Positions 6,430 to 9,912 of a stretch of 9,912 nt of DNA are shown here, piece by piece (within the stretch, counting starts at the first letter, position 1; each line of letters opens with the position of its first letter). The notes under the pieces were generated by a model. That model was given only the letters and a program-made list of their open reading frames with translations. It was not told the DNA's origin and made no database searches. The stretch is from NCBI GenBank assembly GCA_002390025.1, contig DGRU01000049.1, positions 1 to 9,912 on the forward strand, read 5' to 3'. Source of the DNA: Lachnospiraceae bacterium UBA4380 (lineage in GTDB: Bacteria > Bacillota > Clostridia > Lachnospirales > Lachnospiraceae). Made by a program: the position numbers and the translations under genes.

Positions 6430-7015
6430 GAGGGGGTGTGCCGGCAATCGCTGCCATCCCAATCTATAAAGCGCTATTTCAGGTCCGGAAGCCAGGGGTC
6501 ACCTATGCCATGAAAAAGCAAAGCGACATATCGAGTCCGGAAGCCCGAGATTGCCCCTGCCTCACTAACCAGTCAGCGACCGGGAGGAGATTTCCAGAAA
6601 AAATCACCACTGCCTCAAAAATAATAAAGGCAATTAAGCGATATTTCCGCCTGGGAGCTCCTGGGTCACCCATGCCTCAGAAAATAATAAAGATAATAAA
6701 GCGATATTTCCGCCCAGGAACTCCTGGGTCACCCTCGCCTCAAAAAAAGTGAAGCGATATTTCGGCCTTGGAAGCCTGAGGTCACCTATGCTGCAAAAAA
6801 GTGAAGCGATATTTCTAATCTGGAGGCCCAAGGTCACCTATGCCATGAAAAAGCAAAGCGACATATCGAGTCCGGAAGCCCTGGGTCACCCATGCCATCC
6901 AACCATTCAGCGACCGGGCGAAGATTTTTAGAAAAGATCACCACAGCCACAAAAACAATAAAGCGATATATCGAGATCGAGAGATCGGGAGTCCGGAATC
7001 CCCCCCACCCATTCC
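6430..7015. repeat. Array of ten ~52/63-bp repeat units
   Basis: Ten units can be laid out from a common GCGA/GCGC start at 6471, 6523, 6576, 6638, 6701, 6754, 6806, 6858, 6910 and 6963; steps are 52, 53, 62, 63, 53, 52, 52, 52 and 53 bp. The typical unit is AAGCGATATTTC, about 14 variable bases, a GGTCACC core followed by CATGCC or TATGCC, then an A-rich tail; the 62/63-bp units have an extra AATAATAAAG-like insert in the tail. Units 1-3 (6471-6637) correspond one-to-one to units 7-9 (6806-6962), and 50 bases are identical between 6497-6546 and 6832-6881. One unit carries a perfect hairpin, CCCAGGA-AC-TCCTGGG (6713-6728). Open frames run through parts on both strands but start without ribosome binding sites and simply mirror the repeat, so no gene is called. 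Confidence 0.85.
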
Positions 7016-7045
7016 GCCACCGCGGCCATGCGCACGAAAAGTGCG

Positions 7046-7111
7046 ATAAGACAGCGGTAAGACAGCACAAAAAGACTGTAGTAAGACTACGAAAAGACTG
7101 CAGTAAGTCTG
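7046..7111. repeat. Six ~11-bp iterated AAGAC boxes
   Basis: AAGAC begins at 7048, 7059, 7072, 7083 and 7094, with a variant AAGTC at 7105, so the steps are 11, 13, 11, 11 and 11 bases. Boxes are embedded in GTAAGACAGC or GTAAGACTAC contexts. They end 27 bases before the -35 element of the promoter for the second CotH gene, where transcription activators often bind. GAGACTTGAGAC (7134-7145) adds two related half-boxes across the -35 itself. Confidence 0.6.
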
Positions 7112-7137
7112 CACCATAGGACTGTTTTCATAGAGAC

Positions 7138-7167
7138 TTGAGACAAAAGGCATCTTTCATGTATAAT
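7138..7167 (+). promoter_or_regulatory. Sigma-A-type promoter of cotH paralog 2
   Basis: TTGAGA (7138-7143) and a perfect TATAAT (7162-7167) are separated by 18 bases, with TG immediately before the -10. It is the best sigma-A match in the window and points toward the CotH gene at 7434, with a start expected near 7175. Confidence 0.7.
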
Positions 7168-7174
7168 GATTTCT

Positions 7175-7433
7175 ATCAATTCAGTTTCATTGCCTTCTCC
7201 TGGCTGCCTTAAACGCGGGAAATGTCCGCACAGGCGCCGGCCGGGATCAGGCCCTTGGAGCATCCCCGGGGAGCCATATCGACATGGGTCACGTTGTGAA
7301 AGTAGTGATGAAAGCAGTGACCTCCTCCCCATAGAGGGCATTTATCTGAGAGGACGGAAAGGCCGCTGCCTGTACCGGAGGTGGCAGGCACTCAGGAAGT
7401 TGAAGCGAGTCTTTAAAATGTGAGGAAATCCAG
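7175..7433 (+). promoter_or_regulatory. Long 5' leader of cotH paralog 2
   Basis: About 260 nt lie between the predicted transcription start and the GTG start. GGTCAC (7287-7292) can pair with GTGACC (7317-7322), and the enclosed loop contains an almost perfect 12-bp tandem repeat, TGAAAGTAGTGA then TGAAAGCAGTGA (7297-7320). TGCCTG and CAGGCA near 7374-7391 can form a second stem shortly before the ribosome binding site. No known riboswitch is recognised. An 85-codon frame at 7166-7423 lacks a ribosome binding site and begins inside the -10 element, so it is not called as a gene. Confidence 0.45.
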
Positions 7434-9692
7434 GTGGGTGTTCGCAGAAAAAAGAGATTAAAAAAGAGAATTTGGAGAATGGTTGTGGTTCCGGCCCTGA
7501 TCGCCCTGGTCTTATTTATCATAGGGGGAATCGGAAAGGGGAAGAAAGAAACGCCGGTAACACAGAGGGCTTTAGAGAAACAGATCGAGTCTGCAGACCG
7601 TGCGGAGGCAGCGGGGAATCAGAAAGGAGCGGAAAAAGCAGCAGGGAGCATACCGGCAGCTGACATGGTGCCCCTTGCGGGGATCCCCTCAGCAGAACCC
7701 ATGCAGAAGATCGCCTTTACCGTTGCGGATAGCGATAGAGACCGATTATCTGCACAGCGGTCCGTTCCGGTGCAGATCGATTCCTCCATCCTGGGGGGAG
7801 AGCAGTGGGTCAACTGCTGGGCAGTCTTTCTTCCCGCGGAGATGGCGGACCATCCGGCAGTCTTTTTGTCCGGCTATCAGTCTGTGACGATGAGACGGCT
7901 GGAAAAAGGGCAGTATCTGGACGGGGCCCGGCTGGGGCCGGGGGCGGAAGGTACTGACGCGTCCAAAGGAACGTTCGAAGACAGATCTGAAGGCGGAGAA
8001 GGAGAGGAATCCGGCTCTGCGGGGACAGAAGCGACAGAAGCCCATACCTATTCGTCGGGAGACGAGGTTGCCGGACTTGAGAACGGCACCGCTTTTGAAG
8101 TGGAACTGGAGGGAGAGAAAGGGGAAGTCTACTCAGATATTCTGTATGTTTTTTCCTGTTCCGGCACGGCGTCCATGTATCTGGACACCGAGAGCGGGAG
8201 CATGGCGGCTGTGGATGCAGACCCGGCCAAGCAGGTCAGTGAGAAGGGCCAGTTCGTGGTCTACACCCCGGACGGCTCTGCAGACAGTGCGGGGGAGTGC
8301 GCGGTCTCAGGACGGGGAAACAGCTCCTGGAACATGAGCAAGAGGCCTTACAATGTAAACCTTGTGGAGAAGCAGGAAGTCCTGGGCATGTCCGCCTGCA
8401 AAAAACTCTGCCTGCTTGCCAATACCTTTGATACGACCAACCTGCTGGACAGGATCTCCTCTCAGATGGCGCTAGATCTGGGCATGCGCGATACCCCGGA
8501 GGGGGAATTTGTCAATCTCTACCTGAACGGACAGTACAACGGCCTGTATTATCTCTCGCAGCGCCCCAGGGCGGGCGGCAGTGTCCATATCGACAAGATG
8601 GACGAGCGCATCCAACAGGCAAACGGCCTTGACAGCTACAGTCATCTGCCCGAGAAAATAGCCCTCCATAAGGAAGGCGACCGTCTGAAAAAATGGGCCT
8701 ATGACTGGCCCAATGAGCCCCTGGACAACACCGGCGGCTACCTGCTGCAGCAGTATTCGCGGTATAAAGGAGATGGATGCTGGTTTTCGACGGTGCACCG
8801 GCGCTACCGCATCATGTCGCCCTCTTATCCCACTGTGGATGAGGTCAGTTATATTTCGGATTACATGCTCTCGGCGGAGCGCGCTATTTACAGCGAAGAC
8901 GGAAAAAACCCGGATTCCGGAAAACATTACTCGGAATTCCTGGATCTTGCGTCCTGGGAGGACATGTTCCTGCTGGAGGAATTTTTTGCAGAATGGGATG
9001 CGGAGCGCTGGAGCTTTTATGTCATCAAAGACCGGCGGAATCCCCTGCTCTACTGCGGCCCCATGTGGGATTTTGACCATTCCGCCGGCGCCATGATCTA
9101 CGGGACCTATCCCGAGACAGCGGTCTCCACGCTGTTGATCCGGGACAGCCGTCACGGCTGGCTGAACACGCTCCTCATGCGCGACGAATTCGCCCGGGAT
9201 CTGCACGAGCGCTGGAGAGAGCGCTTCTCCCCCGAAGCGCATAGCTTCCTGGACGAGCGGATGGAGACTGAGATCAGTGCCATCGAATCGGCAGCCTATA
9301 TGAACAATATCTGCCGCTGCAATGACACGGATTTCCGGATGGATGCGGACGTACTTACAACATGGCTGCAGCGCCGCCTGGCTTTCCTGGATTCCTACGC
9401 CGGAGACAGTGAGGAGAATGAAGGAGCAGACCGCTACTGCCGCGTGCTCTTTCAGTTCTCCTGGGGAGACATTTCCCACTATGTTCCCCGCGCCGACGAG
9501 ATCGGCTACCTCCCTCTTCCCGAATACGGGGAGACACAGATTCCCAGCCAGGTTGAAAAAAATGAGATCATCGGCTGGCAGGATGAGAACGGAAACGCTG
9601 TCACCGCAGAGACGGTCATTGACCGTGACCGCGTATTTACACCGATCTATAAAAATGCGAATTTGACTGTGGAGCAGGAACCGGCAGACTGA
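7434..9692 (+). CDS. Membrane-anchored CotH-family kinase-like protein, paralog 2
   Basis: Predicted 752-residue surface protein, paralogous to the gene at 2379. The GTG start at 7434 is 7 bases after GAGGA (7422-7426). Residues 1-15 are strongly basic and 16-33 form a single membrane helix. A charged linker follows, then an N-terminal domain sharing the LPAEM segment with the first paralog (133-137), interrupted by a Gly/Glu/Ser-rich insert (~165-208). The CotH core has ASMYLDTESGSM (246-257), SGRGNSSW (292-299), SKRPYNVNL (302-310), NLYLNGQYNGLYYLSQR (361-377) and GPMWDFD (542-548). Residues ~666-740 repeat the B-repeat-like module (YCRVLFQFSWGD to IIGWQDENG and TPIY). Compared with paralog 1, the Lys before GRGNS is Ser, VIEFD is LLQQY and VFKSP is RIMSP, so the nucleotide site may be altered. 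It has its own promoter and terminator. Family is firm; whether it is an active kinase is open. Confidence 0.87.
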   Translation: MGVRRKKRLKKRIWRMVVVPALIALVLFIIGGIGKGKKETPVTQRALEKQIESADRAEAAGNQKGAEKAAGSIPAADMVPLAGIPSAEPMQKIAFTVADSDRDRLSAQRSVPVQIDSSILGGEQWVNCWAVFLPAEMADHPAVFLSGYQSVTMRRLEKGQYLDGARLGPGAEGTDASKGTFEDRSEGGEGEESGSAGTEATEAHTYSSGDEVAGLENGTAFEVELEGEKGEVYSDILYVFSCSGTASMYLDTESGSMAAVDADPAKQVSEKGQFVVYTPDGSADSAGECAVSGRGNSSWNMSKRPYNVNLVEKQEVLGMSACKKLCLLANTFDTTNLLDRISSQMALDLGMRDTPEGEFVNLYLNGQYNGLYYLSQRPRAGGSVHIDKMDERIQQANGLDSYSHLPEKIALHKEGDRLKKWAYDWPNEPLDNTGGYLLQQYSRYKGDGCWFSTVHRRYRIMSPSYPTVDEVSYISDYMLSAERAIYSEDGKNPDSGKHYSEFLDLASWEDMFLLEEFFAEWDAERWSFYVIKDRRNPLLYCGPMWDFDHSAGAMIYGTYPETAVSTLLIRDSRHGWLNTLLMRDEFARDLHERWRERFSPEAHSFLDERMETEISAIESAAYMNNICRCNDTDFRMDADVLTTWLQRRLAFLDSYAGDSEENEGADRYCRVLFQFSWGDISHYVPRADEIGYLPLPEYGETQIPSQVEKNEIIGWQDENGNAVTAETVIDRDRVFTPIYKNANLTVEQEPAD

Positions 9693-9731
9693 AGATCCTA
9701 TCGATACAAGATCGTTTCATTCAGACAATAG

Positions 9732-9809
9732 AAAAACACACAGCGGAAGAGCCTGCTGCCCGAAACGGCAGAATACACTGGCACCTGGCCTTCCAGCTGT
9801 GTGTTTTTT
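9732..9809. terminator. Branched bidirectional terminator after cotH paralog 2
   Basis: AAAAACACACAGC (9732-9744) pairs perfectly with 9796-9808, the stem continues as GGAAG (9745-9749) with CTTCC (9790-9794) past one bulged base, and an inner hairpin CTGCC/GGCAG (9756-9771) sits inside. The right arm ends in six T's and the left begins with five A's, so it could terminate in both directions. At 77 nt it is larger than a simple terminator. Confidence 0.75.
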
Positions 9810-9829
9810 GTAAAAGAATGGAAAATACT

Positions 9830-9858
9830 TTGTTTACAGAAAATTTGCCTGGAATAAT
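9830..9858 (+). promoter_or_regulatory. Possible promoter for a gene beyond the window
   Basis: TTGTTT (9830-9835) and AATAAT (9853-9858) are 17 bases apart. The -10 matches at five of six positions, the -35 only at three. No coding start is visible before the window ends. Confidence 0.25.
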
Positions 9859-9912
9859 CGCTTGTAAAAATATGCCCTGCAGGTCAATCGTAAGCGTCAA
9901 ATAGTTGGTGTT

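Noticed and set aside
6438..6931. Repetitive small proteins within the 52/63-bp array, both strands
   Set aside because: Starts lack ribosome binding sites, unit lengths are not constant multiples of three, and both strands are equally open.
6471..7015. CRISPR array
   Set aside because: The similarity runs through the whole unit without alternation of identical repeats and unique spacers, and no cas genes are nearby.
7166..7423. 85-codon frame ending just before CotH paralog 2
   Set aside because: Its ATG overlaps the -10 element of the predicted promoter, it has no ribosome binding site, and its sequence is compositionally unremarkable.
9732..9809. Integron attC-like site
   Set aside because: The folded shape is reminiscent, but no core GTTRRRY-type ends are present and there is no integron context; a terminator explains the T-run and A-run.

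Overview
The window looks like chromosomal DNA from an anaerobic member of the Bacillota, most likely a Lachnospiraceae-type gut clostridium. This rests on the AAGGA/GAGGA ribosome binding sites, TTG and GTG starts next to good Shine-Dalgarno sequences, a clostridial-type galactokinase, and CotH-kinase-family proteins. The species assignment is inference; no database search was possible.

Layout. (1) 1-227: no gene; a tandemly duplicated intrinsic terminator serving the gene to its right. (2) 228-1073, minus strand: a secreted lipoprotein with a long Ala/Thr/Ser/Asp-rich linker and a small C-terminal domain of unknown function, starting at a TTG. (3) 1074-1313: divergent control region with overlapping back-to-back promoters on a palindrome. 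(4) 1314-2153, plus: HisJ-type histidinol-phosphatase (PHP fold) with no other his gene nearby. (5) 2154-2378: GC-rich degenerate ~29-bp tandem repeats. (6) 2379-4388, plus: membrane-anchored CotH-family protein, paralog 1. (7) 4389-4804: a degenerate 16-bp tandem array, T-rich repeats, terminator candidates and the galK promoter. (8) 4805-6094, plus: galactokinase. (9) 6095-7433: a 1.3-kb non-coding stretch with a duplication of the galK 3' end, further small repeats, a large terminator hairpin, a ten-unit array of ~52/63-bp repeats, a set of ~11-bp iterated boxes, and a promoter and long leader for the next gene. (10) 7434-9692, plus: second, diverged membrane-anchored CotH-family protein. 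(11) 9693-9912: a long branched terminator and perhaps the promoter of a gene beyond the window.

The genes do not form an obvious pathway. Each has its own spacing and, where visible, its own signals, so they read as single-gene transcription units. The most notable content is two-fold. First, two CotH paralogs share an unusual architecture: membrane anchor, an N-terminal domain, the CotH kinase-like core, and a C-terminal module resembling an InlB/Flg_new B-repeat. Second, the intergenic spaces carry an exceptional load of unrelated short tandem repeats. The largest is the 52/63-bp array, whose unit lengths match five and six turns of the DNA helix and which contains a higher-order three-unit duplication.
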